In this document: positions 33,207-43,316 of the stretch, piece by piece
How the letters are laid out: every line of letters begins with the position of its first letter
Position numbering within the stretch: position 1 is the stretch's first letter
Origin: Nonomuraea spiralis
GTDB lineage: Bacteria; Actinomycetota; Actinomycetes; Streptosporangiales; Streptosporangiaceae
DNA length: 64,000 bases
Reading direction: 5' to 3'
NCBI RefSeq assembly: GCF_014648435.1
Contig: NZ_BMRC01000012.1
Location: 186,001 to 250,000, forward strand
Position numbers and translations under genes: made by a program
The notes under the pieces: model-generated
Seen by the model: only the letters and a program-made list of their open reading frames with translations
Told to the model about the DNA's origin: nothing
Databases searched by the model: none

Positions 33207-34565
33207 TCACATGCCCGCGATGAGCTTGTCCACCCGCTCGTCCACGCTGCGGAACGGGTCCTTGCACAACACCGTGCGCTGGGCCTGGTCGTTGAGCTTC
33301 AGGTGCACCCAGTCGACGGTGAAGTCGCGCCGCTTCTCCTGCGCCTTGCGGATGAACTCGCCGCGCAGGCGCGCCCTGGTCGTCTGCGGCGGCACCGACT
33401 TGGCCTCGAAGATCTTCAGGTCGGAGGCCACCCGCTCCACCGAGCCGCGCTTCTGCAGCAGGTAGAACAGGCCGCGCTTGCGGTGGACGTCGTGGTAGGC
33501 CAGGTCGAGCTGGGCCACCCGGGGCGAGGACAGCGGCAGGTCGTACTTCCTGCGGTAGCGCTCGATGAGCTGGTATTTCGTGACCCAGTCGATCTCGCGC
33601 GAGACCAGGTCGAGGTCGCCGGTCTCGACCGCGCGCAGCGTGCGCTCCCACAACTCCAGCACCCGGTGGGTGATGGCGTCGCCGCCGCGCCGGTCGACGA
33701 AGTCCTGGGCCTTGGACAGGTATTCCTGCTGGATCTCCAGGCTGCTGGCCTCACGGCCGTTGGCCAGGCGCACCCGGCGGCGGCCGGTCATGTCGTGGGA
33801 GACCTCGCGGATGGCCCTGATCGGGTTCTCCAGGGACAGGTCGCGCATCACCGTGCCGGCCTCGATCATGCGCAGCACCAGGTCGGTCGCGCCGACCTTG
33901 AGGAGCATCGTGGTCTCGCTCATGTTGGAGTCGCCGACGATGACGTGCAGGCGGCGGAAACGCTCGGCGTCGGCGTGCGGCTCGTCGCGGGTGTTGATGA
34001 TCGGCCGCGAACGGGTGGTGGCGCTGGAGACGCCCTCCCAGATGTGCTCGGCCCGCTGCGAGACGCAGTAGACGGCGCCGCGCGGCGTCTGGAGCACCTT
34101 GCCCGCGCCGCACACGATCTGCCGCGTCACCAGGAACGGGATCAGCACGTCGGCCAGGCGGCCGAACTCTCCGTGGCGGCCCACCAGGTAGTTCTCGTGG
34201 CAGCCGTAGGAGTTGCCGGCCGAGTCGGTGTTGTTCTTGAACAGATAGATGTCACCCGCGATGCCCTCTTCGCGCAGGCGTTTCTCGGCGTCGACGAGAA
34301 GGCCCTCAAGGATGCGCTCGCCCGCCTTGTCATGCGTGACGAGTTCGATGACGTTGTCACACTCGGGTGTTGCGTACTCAGGATGGCTGCCCACGTCGAG
34401 ATAGAGACGTGCGCCGTTGCGGAGGAAGACGTTGCTCGATCGGCCCCAGGACACGACCCGCCGGAACAGGTAGCGCGCGACCTCGTCGGGGGACAGCCTG
34501 CGCTGTCCCCTGAACGTGCAGGTCACGCCGTACTCGTTCTCCAGCCCGAAGATGCGACGATCCAT
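33207..34565 (-). CDS. pafA: Pup-protein ligase PafA
   Basis: A 452-residue ligase of the carboxylate-amine (glutamine-synthetase-like) fold that links the C-terminal Glu of Pup to lysines of target proteins using ATP. RRIFGLENEYGVT at the start holds the metal-binding Glu, and KNNTDSAGNSYGCHENYL and RPIINTRDEPHAD are family motifs. It lacks the long Dop loop after the first strand. TAGTGT followed by 6 nt and the ATG suggests a leaderless message; a GTG one codon earlier is an alternative. Confidence 0.96.
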   Translation of the reverse strand: MDRRIFGLENEYGVTCTFRGQRRLSPDEVARYLFRRVVSWGRSSNVFLRNGARLYLDVGSHPEYATPECDNVIELVTHDKAGERILEGLLVDAEKRLREEGIAGDIYLFKNNTDSAGNSYGCHENYLVGRHGEFGRLADVLIPFLVTRQIVCGAGKVLQTPRGAVYCVSQRAEHIWEGVSSATTRSRPIINTRDEPHADAERFRRLHVIVGDSNMSETTMLLKVGATDLVLRMIEAGTVMRDLSLENPIRAIREVSHDMTGRRRVRLANGREASSLEIQQEYLSKAQDFVDRRGGDAITHRVLELWERTLRAVETGDLDLVSREIDWVTKYQLIERYRRKYDLPLSSPRVAQLDLAYHDVHRKRGLFYLLQKRGSVERVASDLKIFEAKSVPPQTTRARLRGEFIRKAQEKRRDFTVDWVHLKLNDQAQRTVLCKDPFRSVDERVDKLIAGM

Positions 34566-34699
34566 CACCTCACACTATGCCCACGGATCGGCGAGCGGGA
34601 GAGATCTTCGCAGGTGTTTTCCGGCGCACGTCCCGTTTGCCGGATTTTCCAGCGGGCTTTACCAGGTCCGCGCCCGCCCCCGCGAAGCGCGGAACCGGG

Positions 34700-35230
34700 T
34701 CACGGGGTGTAGATCTCCTGAACCTTGACGATCTTGCCCTGGTACACCGTGATGAGGGACGGCTGCCGCTGCTTGGCGTGCCGCTTGACCAGGACGGACA
34801 TGTCGCAGCGCTTGGCGCCCAGGCCGGTCTTGCGGTCGACGGTCATGGCGGTCATCGTCGGCTTGCAGCCGTAGGCCGACAGGAAGACGACGTCCTTGGC
34901 GATCGGGGAGGCGTAGGCGGTCACGTCGCCCTCGGGCGGTCCGACGAAGTAGCCCTCGGTCTCCACGGCCCGCTTCCACTTGATCGGCTCGTACTCGGCG
35001 GTGGTGCCGCGCACGTGGGTGATCCAGCCGCGCAGGATGCCGTTGCGGCGGGAGTGGATGCCCTTGGTGAAGTCGTGGCCGGGGTCGGCCTGGAAGCTCG
35101 TACCGAAGATCGCGGGCTTCTTGTACGCCGGGTAGGCCGCGGTGGTGCCGGCGTGGGCGGCGACGCCGGTCGTCAGCAGCGCGGCGGCGGCGGTGCCGCC
35201 GGCGAGGAGGGTGCGCATCACAGTGTTCAC
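34700..35230 (-). CDS. Secreted hypothetical protein
   Basis: A 176-residue protein with a signal peptide (VMRTLLAGGTAAAALLTTGVAAHA, cleaved after AHA) and a beta-rich mature domain of about 150 residues with one Cys pair candidate (Cys in YGCKPT and KRCDMS). I do not recognise the family. The GTG at 35228-35230 has AGAGGA upstream; an ATG four codons later is possible. It sits between prcA and pafA but is cut off from prcA by a strong terminator. Confidence 0.75.
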   Translation of the reverse strand: MNTVMRTLLAGGTAAAALLTTGVAAHAGTTAAYPAYKKPAIFGTSFQADPGHDFTKGIHSRRNGILRGWITHVRGTTAEYEPIKWKRAVETEGYFVGPPEGDVTAYASPIAKDVVFLSAYGCKPTMTAMTVDRKTGLGAKRCDMSVLVKRHAKQRQPSLITVYQGKIVKVQEIYTP

Positions 35231-35324
35231 GCTTGCTGAGATCCTCTGGCGCCCGCCTCGGTTCGCCGGCGCGCGAGTGAGACAGGTCACACTCGTCGCC
35301 CTGCGTGTCCAGGGGGTCACGACG

Positions 35325-35364
35325 GAACAGGGCGAGGGCCGCCGTGGCGGCCCTCGCCCTGTTC
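35325..35364 (-). terminator. Strong hairpin terminator after prcA
   Basis: An 18-bp perfect stem with a 4-nt loop (35325-35342 with 35347-35364) lies 16 nt after the prcA stop codon, and is the likely end of the prcBA transcript. Confidence 0.85.
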
Positions 35365-35379
35365 GGGTGCCTTATGGCC

Positions 35380-36228
35380 TTACAGCGGCCCTGACCCGTC
35401 GTCCACGTCGCCCTCAGGGCCCGTGGGCGGGCCCGTAGGAGGCGCGGACGGGGGCGCCGTGGGAGGCGTGGCGGGCGGCTCCGCATCGGGGCCGGTCGGC
35501 GGGGTCGCGGGCGGAGTGGCCGGCGGGGTCGCGGACGTCGTCGTCTGGGCGAGCAGGCGCTCCAGGCGGGCGCCCGTGAGCCGCAGGAACTTGCGGTGCT
35601 CGCGGTTGCGGTCGAGCACCGCAACCTCCAGCTGCGCCAGCGGCGGACGCTCGCCGCCCGGCTCGGTGAGCGCGGCCAGCGCCACCTCCAGCGCGTCGGC
35701 CAGCGACATCGACTCGCGGTAGCGCTCCTTCAGCCGCCCGGCCACGGCGTCGGCCTGGCCGCCCATGGCCGCGAAGCCGTGCTCGTCGAAGACCGAACCG
35801 TCGAAGGTCAGCCGGTAGATGGCGTCGCCGTCGCGGTTGTCGCCGACCTCGGCGACGACGACCTCCACCTCCAGCGACTTGATCGACTCGGTGAAGATGC
35901 GGCCCAGGTTGGAGGCGTAGAGGTTGGCGAGCCCGCGGCCGGTCACGTCGGAGCGGTCGTAGGTGTAGCCGTTGATGTCGGCGTAGCGGATGCCGCCGAG
36001 GCGCAGCTCCTCGAACTCGTTGTAGCGCCCGACGGCGGCGAACCCGATGCGGTCGTAGATCTCACTGATCTTGTGCAGCGCCCGCGACGGGTTGGGCGCC
36101 ACGAACAGGATGCCGTCGACGTACTGGAGCACGACGACCGACCGGCCCCGCGCGATGCCCTTGCGCGCATAGTCGGCCTTGTCCCGCATGATCTGCTCAG
36201 GGGACGCATATCCAAAAGGCATGGACAC
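35380..36228 (-). CDS. prcA: 20S proteasome alpha subunit
   Basis: A 282-residue alpha subunit that forms the outer rings of the 20S proteasome and gates access for Mpa. The N-terminal FGYASPEQIMRDKADYARKGIARGRS and GRYNEFEELRLGGIRYAD segments are typical. From about residue 231 the protein continues in a roughly 50-residue Pro/Thr-rich tail with repeated TPPATPP units, ending DDGSGPL, longer and more repetitive than the usual alpha tail. A GTG with AAGGA 9 nt upstream was chosen as start. It follows prcB by 15 bp. Confidence 0.95.
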   Translation of the reverse strand: MSMPFGYASPEQIMRDKADYARKGIARGRSVVVLQYVDGILFVAPNPSRALHKISEIYDRIGFAAVGRYNEFEELRLGGIRYADINGYTYDRSDVTGRGLANLYASNLGRIFTESIKSLEVEVVVAEVGDNRDGDAIYRLTFDGSVFDEHGFAAMGGQADAVAGRLKERYRESMSLADALEVALAALTEPGGERPPLAQLEVAVLDRNREHRKFLRLTGARLERLLAQTTTSATPPATPPATPPTGPDAEPPATPPTAPPSAPPTGPPTGPEGDVDDGSGPL

Positions 36229-36243
36229 GTGCAGTGGTCCTTT

Positions 36244-37092
36244 CTAGCGCAGCGGGGCGATGGGGCCGTCGGGCGAGATCATCCGGGCCTCCAGCATCTG
36301 TTCGACCTGGGTGGCCACCTGCTGGTCGGTCAGCCTGCGGAAACCGTCGGCGTCGATCACCGACACGATCGGCCAGATCTTCCGCGACACGTCGGGCCCG
36401 CCCGTCGCCGAGTCGTCGTCGGCCGCGTCGTAGAGGGCCTGGATCACCGTCATCACCATGTCGTCGGCCGAGGCGCCGTCGCGGTAGAGCTTCTTCAGCG
36501 AGCCGCGCGCGAAGATCGAGCCGGAGCCGATGGCGTCGTACCTGTCACGCTCGTACGGGCCGCCCGCCACGTCATAACTGAAGATGCGGCCCTCGTCGCG
36601 GTCGGGGTCGTAGGCCGCGAACAGCGGCACCACCACCAGACCCTGCATCGCCATGCCCAGATTGCCGCGGATCATGGTGGCCAGCCGGTTGGCCTTGCCC
36701 GCCACCGAGAGCGTGCGGCCTTCCATCTTCTCGTAGTGCTCCAGCTCGACACGGTAGAGCCGGGCCATCTCGATGCCGGTGCTGGCCGTGCCGGCGATGC
36801 CCATGCACGAATAGTCGTCGGCGCGGAACACCTTCTCCACGTCACGCTGCGAGATGATGTTCCCCGAGGTGGCCCGCCGGTCGCCCGCCATCACCACGCC
36901 GCCGGCGAAGGTGGCGGCCACGATCGTGGTCGCGTGTGGAACCTGGTCGCCGATCGGAGTGGCCAGCGCCTGGTAACGCTGCGGCAGCAACTCGGGTGCA
37001 TAAGAGCTGACGAGCTCCGTGAACGAGGAGTTTCCGGAGTTTCGGAAAAGCTGGTCCACCAAGCCGGCGGGCAGATCCCTGTTCGATGCCAC
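36244..37092 (-). CDS. prcB: 20S proteasome beta subunit (catalytic)
   Basis: A 282-residue beta subunit with a 54-residue propeptide; processing would expose the catalytic Thr55 in PHA-TTIVAATF. Conserved GDRRATSGNIISQRDVEKVF and SGSIFARGSLKKLY follow. The GTG at 37092 was chosen for its GGGAGG ribosome site; an upstream ATG at 37137 overlaps that site. It is the first gene of prcBA and is divergent from a sugar ABC importer, not preceded by pup as in most actinomycetes. Confidence 0.95.
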   Translation of the reverse strand: MASNRDLPAGLVDQLFRNSGNSSFTELVSSYAPELLPQRYQALATPIGDQVPHATTIVAATFAGGVVMAGDRRATSGNIISQRDVEKVFRADDYSCMGIAGTASTGIEMARLYRVELEHYEKMEGRTLSVAGKANRLATMIRGNLGMAMQGLVVVPLFAAYDPDRDEGRIFSYDVAGGPYERDRYDAIGSGSIFARGSLKKLYRDGASADDMVMTVIQALYDAADDDSATGGPDVSRKIWPIVSVIDADGFRRLTDQQVATQVEQMLEARMISPDGPIAPLR

Positions 37093-37262
37093 GCGACTCC
37101 CTCCCAACATCAGTGTCTCTAGGCCGACCCTACTCATGTTGCGTCGCTGTCTGCACTTCCCACGATCAGCTCACGGCGAACCGTTCATCAGATCGTTTCT
37201 TTACGCCCGCCACACCCCGTGCGATTGTCGGTATGTCTGCACGTCCTGAACAGGAGGCCGAC

Positions 37263-38627
37263 TTGCGACTCCCCAGCCGGCCCGCGCTCGTCGCGGCCGC
37301 CGCCGTCCTGGCGCTCACCTCCTGCGGCTCCGGCACCCAGTCCGGGGGCAGCATCACCCTCACCATCACCGCCAACTCCATCGAGGGCGGCAAGAACTCC
37401 GAGTCCGCCGCCTGGATCAAGAAGTGGGTCATCCCCGAGTTCGAGAAGACCCATCAGAACGTCAAGGTGCTCTTCCAGGGCAACGGCGTCGACGACGAAC
37501 AGTACAAAACCAAGATCGCTCTCGACCTCAAGTCCAAGACCGGGGCCGACGTCATCGACCTGGACGGCATCTGGGTCGGCGAGTTCGCCCAGGCCGGCTA
37601 CGTCAAGCCGCTCACCGAGGTCGGCGGCGCCGGCGTCGAGCAGTGGGAGGGCTGGTCGCAGATCCCGCAGGCCGTCCAGGGCCTCGGCATCTTCGACGGC
37701 AAGAAGTACGGCCTGCCCCAGGGCACCGACGGCCGCGTGCTGTTCTACAACAAGACCCTGTTCAAGAAGGCCGGGCTGCCCGAGACCTGGCAGCCGGAGA
37801 GCTGGCAGCAGATCATCGACGCCGGGACCAAGCTCAAGGCGTCCGGCGTGCCCACGCCCATCCAGATCAACGCCGGCACCGCCATGGGCGAGGCCACCAC
37901 CATGCAGGGCGTGCTCCCCCTGCTGGCCGGCGCCGGGTCGGAGGTCTACAGCGCGGGCAAGTGGGCTGGCGCCTCCCAGGCCGTCAAGGACGTCCTGGCC
38001 TTCTACCAGCAGATCTACGGCGGCAGCGGCCTCGGCGACCCCAAGCTCCAGCAGGAGGCCAAGGGCCGCGACAAGTCCTTCGCCCAGTTCGCGGCCGGCA
38101 AGATCGCCATCCTGGCCGAGAGCGACTACTTCTGGCGTTCGGTCATCGAGCCCAAGGCCGGGGTCGCCCCCATGCCCGACCGCGACCAGGTCGTCGGCTA
38201 CGCCAAGATCCCGGCCAGACAGCCCGGGGGCGGCATCCGCGGCCAGAACTTCGTCAGCATGTCCGGCGGCGCCGTACGCGTGCTCAACCCCTTCTCCAAG
38301 AACCCCAAGCTGGCCTGGGAGCTGCTGGCCTTCATGCACTCGGCCGCCGCGACCAAGTCGCAGCTGGCGGGGCAGGCCCGGATCAGCTCACGTACCGACG
38401 TCAACGAAGAGGTGCTGACCGCCGACCCCATGCTCAAGTACGTGGCCGACGAGGTGCTGCCGATCACCGCCTACCGGCCGGGCCTGGCCGTCTACCCGCA
38501 GGTCTCGACCGCGTTGCAGGAGGCGACGGCGGCCGTGGTCAGCGGTAAGAGCGCCGACGAGGCGGCCGCGGCGTACCAGGGCAAGCTGGAGGGACTGGTT
38601 GGTGGCGCGGCCAACGTCGGCGGCTGA
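37263..38627 (+). CDS. Sugar ABC transporter substrate-binding lipoprotein
   Basis: A 454-residue extracellular sugar-binding lipoprotein (SBP_bac_1 type) with lipobox LTSC near the N-terminus and a body typical of maltose/multiple-sugar binding proteins (DGKKYGLPQGTDGRVLFYNKTLFKKAGLPE). The TTG start at 37263 has GGAGG 5 nt upstream; an ATG at 37233 is the alternative. It heads a four-gene importer operon inserted between prcB and pup. The sugar is unknown; large oligosaccharides are possible. Confidence 0.93.
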   Translation: MRLPSRPALVAAAAVLALTSCGSGTQSGGSITLTITANSIEGGKNSESAAWIKKWVIPEFEKTHQNVKVLFQGNGVDDEQYKTKIALDLKSKTGADVIDLDGIWVGEFAQAGYVKPLTEVGGAGVEQWEGWSQIPQAVQGLGIFDGKKYGLPQGTDGRVLFYNKTLFKKAGLPETWQPESWQQIIDAGTKLKASGVPTPIQINAGTAMGEATTMQGVLPLLAGAGSEVYSAGKWAGASQAVKDVLAFYQQIYGGSGLGDPKLQQEAKGRDKSFAQFAAGKIAILAESDYFWRSVIEPKAGVAPMPDRDQVVGYAKIPARQPGGGIRGQNFVSMSGGAVRVLNPFSKNPKLAWELLAFMHSAAATKSQLAGQARISSRTDVNEEVLTADPMLKYVADEVLPITAYRPGLAVYPQVSTALQEATAAVVSGKSADEAAAAYQGKLEGLVGGAANVGG

Positions 38628-39546
38628 CGCCGCGGGGCTGGGCCGGGGCAGGGCGGTCGCGTTCGTCCTGCCCGCCCTGGTCCTGATCGGCGTCTTCCTG
38701 CTCTTCCCGGCTCTGTGGACCATCTACCTCGGCCTGACCGACTACCGGCTCACCGGTCTGGCCGCCGCCGACCCCCAGGTCGTCGGCCTCGGCAACTACA
38801 CCGCGGCGCTGGCCGACCCGCGTTTCCTGTCCTCGTTGTGGCTCACCCTGCTGTACGTCGGCGGCTCGGCCGTCATCGGGCAGGCGGGGCTGGGGTTCGC
38901 GCTGGCCTGGATCCTGCGCACCCGTACCGGGCCGCTGCGCAGGATCGTCGAGGGCGCGGTGCTGCTGTCGTGGATCCTGCCGAGCACCGTGGTCGGCATG
39001 TTGTGGTTCGCGCTGCTCGACCGCGACGACGGCACGCTCAACGCGCTGCTGCACACGCCCGGGTTCGCCTGGCTGCTCGACTACCCGCTGCTGTCGATCA
39101 TCGTGTTCAACGTGTGGCGCGGCACCGCGTTCTCGATGATGCTCTACTCGGCCGCCCTGGAGAACGTGCCGCCCTCCCACCTGGAGACCGCCCGGCTGGC
39201 GGGGGCGAGCGTGCCGCAGCAGCTGCGCGACGTCGTCCTGCCGACGATCAGGCGGCACGTCCTGACGAACCTGCTGCTGATCAGCCTGTGGACGTTCAAC
39301 GACTTCACGCCGTTCGTGCTGACCGGCGGCGGCCCCGAGGGCCGCTCGGAGATCCTGCCCGTGTACGTCTACCGCGTCGCACTCCACGACGGCCAGCTCG
39401 GCGTCGGGGCCGCGATCTCCTTCCTCATCCTGCTGATCAACCTCGTCTTCGCCCTGGCCTACCTGCGGCTGCTGCGCGGACGCCGCCGCGCCCGAAAGGT
39501 CACCGAGGTCGCCGAGGTCGCCGCCGCCGGAGGACCGCCCGCATGA
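38602..39546 (+). CDS. Sugar ABC transporter permease (MalF-like)
   Basis: A 314-residue permease with six membrane segments and the EAA-loop of binding-protein-dependent transporters (ETARLAGASVPQQLRDVVLPTIRR). Start GTG 38602 follows GGAGGGA; it overlaps the binding-protein gene by 26 bp, so translation is coupled. It pairs with the next permease to form the channel. Confidence 0.92.
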   Translation: MARPTSAADAAGLGRGRAVAFVLPALVLIGVFLLFPALWTIYLGLTDYRLTGLAAADPQVVGLGNYTAALADPRFLSSLWLTLLYVGGSAVIGQAGLGFALAWILRTRTGPLRRIVEGAVLLSWILPSTVVGMLWFALLDRDDGTLNALLHTPGFAWLLDYPLLSIIVFNVWRGTAFSMMLYSAALENVPPSHLETARLAGASVPQQLRDVVLPTIRRHVLTNLLLISLWTFNDFTPFVLTGGGPEGRSEILPVYVYRVALHDGQLGVGAAISFLILLINLVFALAYLRLLRGRRRARKVTEVAEVAAAGGPPA

Positions 39547-40357
39547 TCCGCCACACGCTCGGGCGGCTGGCCGCCACCGTCTTCGTCGCCGTCGTCCTGG
39601 CCTTCTTCGCGCTGCCGATGCTCTGGCTGGCCAGCGCGCCGTTCGACGACACACCGACGATCACCACGTCGATCCCCGAGTTCACGCTGCGCAACTTCGC
39701 CGCCATCCTGGACAACCCGTACGCGCTGGGCTCGATCCGCAACTCCCTCATCCAGGGCGGCGGGGCCGCGGTGCTGGTCGTCGTGCTGTCGGCGCTGGCC
39801 GCCTACGCCCTGTCGCGCGTCCGGCTGCCCGGCCGGGACGCGCTGCTCTACCTGCTCCTGCTGCTGTCGTCCGTGGTGACCGGCACCGCGGCGATGGTGC
39901 CGATCTTCGAGCTGGCCACCCGGCTCGGGCTCATCGACACCCATCTCGGCGTCATCCTCGTGGTCTCGGCCGGCCTGCTGCCCGCCGCGATCTTCATCCT
40001 GAAGGACTTCATGGACGAGACACCCACCTCCTACGAGGAGTCGGCCCGGGTCTTCGGCGCCTCGTCGCTGCAGATCCTGCGGCACATCGTGGTCCCGCTC
40101 GTACGGCCCGGCCTGGCCACCATCGCCGTATGGGCGCTGGCCAGCGTGTGGGGCGGCTTCCTGTTCCAGTTCATCCTGCTGCGCGATCCCGAGAAGGCGC
40201 CCGGCTCGATCATCCTCTACACCCTCTACACCGAGGGCGGCGCGCCCCGGCTCGACCTCATCTCCGCCTTCTCCCTGCTGTACTCCCTGCCGGTGGTCCT
40301 CATGTACCTGTTCGTCTCCCAGCGGTACGGCTTCCGCTTCCACGGAGGAATCAAGCG

Positions 40358-40361
<4 letters not shown>
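39543..40361 (+). CDS. Sugar ABC transporter permease (MalG-like)
   Basis: A 272-residue permease with six membrane segments, the NSLIQGG and EAA-type loop (EESARVFGASSLQILRHIVVPLVRPG). It begins with ATG overlapping the upstream stop as ATGA and ends overlapping the ATPase start as GTGA. It is the partner of the upstream permease. Confidence 0.92.
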
Positions 40362-41410
<1,049 letters not shown>

Positions 41411-41425
41411 CCGCATACTGGATCC

Positions 41426-42463
41426 ATGGCCAGGTCCTGGATCCTGCACGTCGACCTCGACCAGTTCATCGCCGCCGTCGAACTGCTGCGCCATCCCGAG
41501 CTGCGCGGCAGGCCCGTCGTCGTGGGCGGCTCGGGAGACCCGACCGCGCCCCGCACGGTCGCCGCCACCGCCACGTACGAGGCCCGCGAGCACGGCGTCC
41601 ACTCCGGCATGCCGCTGCGCACCGCGCTGCGGCGCTGCCCCGACGCCGTCTTCCTGCCCAGCGACCCGCCCGCCTACGAGGCCGCCTCCGAGCGTGTCAT
41701 GGCCGTGCTGCGCGAACTGCCGGTGCTCGTCGAGGTCTGGGGCTGGGACGAGGCCTTCGTCGGCGCGACCGTGGACGACCCCGAGGCGCTGGCCGCCGGC
41801 CTGCGGGCGGCCGTGCTGGACCGCACCGCGCTGAGCTGTTCCGTCGGCATCGGCGACAACAAGCACCAGGCCAAGCTGGCCTCGGCGTTCGCCAAACCCG
41901 GCGGGATCTTCCGCCTGACCGGCGAGAACTGGGCCGAGGTGATGAACGACCGGCCGACCGACGCGCTGTGGGGCATCGGCGCCCGTACCGCGAAGAAGCT
42001 CGCCGGGCTGGGCCTGCGCACGGTCGCCGACCTGGCCGCCGCCGATCCGGCCGAGCTGGCCCGCGCCTTCGGGCCGGTCAACGGGCCCTGGTACCACTAT
42101 CTGGCGCTCGGCAGGGGCGAGGCCGAGGTGGTCACCACTCCCTGGGTCGCCCGCGGCCACAGCCGCGAGACCACGTTCGCCCGTGATCTCACCGATCGCG
42201 ACGCCGTCGCCGCCCAGGTGGCCGAGCTCGCCGGGCAGGTCGCCTCCGACGCGGCCGCGGCGGGCCGTCTGTGCGCACGGGTGACGGTCAAGGTGCGCTT
42301 CACCCCGTTCCTGACGCGCACCCGGCAGTCCACGCTCCCCGTGGCCACGGCCGACGCGCGGGTGCTGACCGAGGCGGCGCTCGCCGTGCTCGGCCGTTTC
42401 GACCTCGATCGTCCGGTCAGGCTGCTCGGGGTGGCGGTCGAATACACCCCACCTGAGGCGTGA
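41426..42463 (+). CDS. Y-family DNA polymerase (DNA polymerase IV-like)
   Basis: A 345-residue translesion polymerase of the Y family. The catalytic metal ligands are Asp10 in HVDLDQF and the Asp-Glu of WDEAFVG, followed by the helix-hairpin-helix thumb (WGIGARTAKKLAGLGLRTVADLA) and a little-finger domain (FTPFLTRTRQSTLP). The C-terminus lacks a clear beta-clamp peptide. CATACT with 6 nt before the ATG may be a leaderless -10. It lies 15 bp after the sugar ATPase gene. Confidence 0.9.
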   Translation: MARSWILHVDLDQFIAAVELLRHPELRGRPVVVGGSGDPTAPRTVAATATYEAREHGVHSGMPLRTALRRCPDAVFLPSDPPAYEAASERVMAVLRELPVLVEVWGWDEAFVGATVDDPEALAAGLRAAVLDRTALSCSVGIGDNKHQAKLASAFAKPGGIFRLTGENWAEVMNDRPTDALWGIGARTAKKLAGLGLRTVADLAAADPAELARAFGPVNGPWYHYLALGRGEAEVVTTPWVARGHSRETTFARDLTDRDAVAAQVAELAGQVASDAAAAGRLCARVTVKVRFTPFLTRTRQSTLPVATADARVLTEAALAVLGRFDLDRPVRLLGVAVEYTPPEA

Positions 42464-42489
42464 GCCCCGGCCTTCCCGGCCGGGGCTCA
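42461..42489. terminator. Bidirectional hairpin terminator between the polymerase and pup genes
   Basis: A perfect 12-bp stem (42461-42472 with 42478-42489) with a 5-nt loop begins at the polymerase stop codon itself and lies 45 bp beyond the convergent pup stop. It can serve both. Confidence 0.75.
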
Positions 42490-42534
42490 TGCCTTCCCCT
42501 TGGTCAGAGCGGCGAGGACAAAGCCTGACTGGCC

Positions 42535-42744
42535 CTACTCTCCACCCTTTTGCACGTACGAACGCACAAATTCCTCTGCGTTCTCTTCGAGAACTTCGTC
42601 GATTTCGTCCAGGATCGCGTCGACATCGTCAGTGAGCTTCTCCTGTCGCTCCTGCACGTCCGGCGCCGCCGAGGCCTCGGTCTCCTCAACTTCGGTCTCA
42701 CGCCGACCGGTCTGCTTCTGCCCGCCGGTGTCCTTGGTTGCCAT
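42535..42744 (-). CDS. pup: Prokaryotic ubiquitin-like protein Pup
   Basis: A 69-residue disordered, acidic protein that tags substrates for the proteasome. It has the typical Gln/Arg/Glu-rich N-terminus, the helical Mpa-binding region (ERQEKLTDDVDAILDEIDEVLEENAEEFVRSYVQK) and ends GGE. The terminal Glu means it is made ready for ligation and needs no deamidation by Dop. The ATG follows GGAGGT. It is downstream of dop on the same strand but separated from it by a divergent membrane-protein gene. Confidence 0.95.
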   Translation of the reverse strand: MATKDTGGQKQTGRRETEVEETEASAAPDVQERQEKLTDDVDAILDEIDEVLEENAEEFVRSYVQKGGE

Positions 42745-42833
42745 GTCCTACCTCCGCTTGGGGGACTGCCTCTAGGCATATCTTCCCCGAACCGGGCGAC
42801 ATTTCGCGTCGAACACCCTGCGATCTTGCCTGC

Positions 42834-42862
42834 TTGACTGGATAGCTCTCCTATCCAATAAT
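42834..42862 (+). promoter_or_regulatory. Promoter with embedded inverted repeat
   Basis: TTGACT (42834-42839) and AATAAT (42857-42862) are separated by exactly 17 bp. The perfect inverted repeat TGGATAG-N5-CTATCCA (42839-42857) fills the spacer, so a bound repressor would block RNA polymerase. It drives the membrane-protein gene at 42893. Confidence 0.65.
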
Positions 42863-42892
42863 GGATCCACCTACCCACAAGGAGATCCCGAC

Positions 42893-43297
42893 ATGTCACC
42901 TTCTTCGCTGACCACGGCAGGTGTGCTCCTCATCACAGTCCCGACGATCGCGTTCGGTGGCGTGACCCTGCTGCGTTTCCTCATGCGCAACGAGCCGGGC
43001 TATCTGGACAACCCCGTCCGCAGGGGCCTGTGGCGGGCCGGGCACGCGCACGCGGGCGTACTGGTCCTGTTCAGCCTGGTCGCGATGTTGTACGTGGACC
43101 AGGCGAGCCTGTCTGAAGGCGTGAGGGCGTTGACGCGGATCCTCATCGTGGCCGCGCCCATCCTGATGCCACTGGGTTTCTTCCTGTCGGTGCTGCGCCC
43201 GCGCGACACGAAGCCGAACAGGCTGATCTGGCTCACCGCGGCGGGCGGCGCGTCGCTGGCGGCGGGCACGCTGACGCTGGGGATCGGCCTGCTGTGA
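42893..43297 (+). CDS. Small integral membrane protein
   Basis: A 134-residue protein with four membrane segments (about 6-28, 52-75, 80-102, 110-132). The RAGHAHAGVLVLFSLVAMLYVDQ segment with its His pair resembles small DoxX-like or DUF-type proteins; I cannot name a function. AAGGAGA precedes the ATG. It sits between pup and dop in the opposite direction, under a promoter with a clear operator. Confidence 0.8.
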   Translation: MSPSSLTTAGVLLITVPTIAFGGVTLLRFLMRNEPGYLDNPVRRGLWRAGHAHAGVLVLFSLVAMLYVDQASLSEGVRALTRILIVAAPILMPLGFFLSVLRPRDTKPNRLIWLTAAGGASLAAGTLTLGIGLL

Positions 43298-43316
43298 GCC
43301 CCTCGCGGGGCCCGGT

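Noticed and set aside
37093..37137. Earlier ATG start for prcB
   Set aside because: The GTG at 37092 has a strong GGGAGG site and gives a normal propeptide; the earlier ATG overlaps that site.
42504..42899. Minus-strand frame of 131 residues over pup
   Set aside because: Out-of-frame shadow of pup extending through its promoter and the divergent promoter; pup itself has the GGE ending and a ribosome site.
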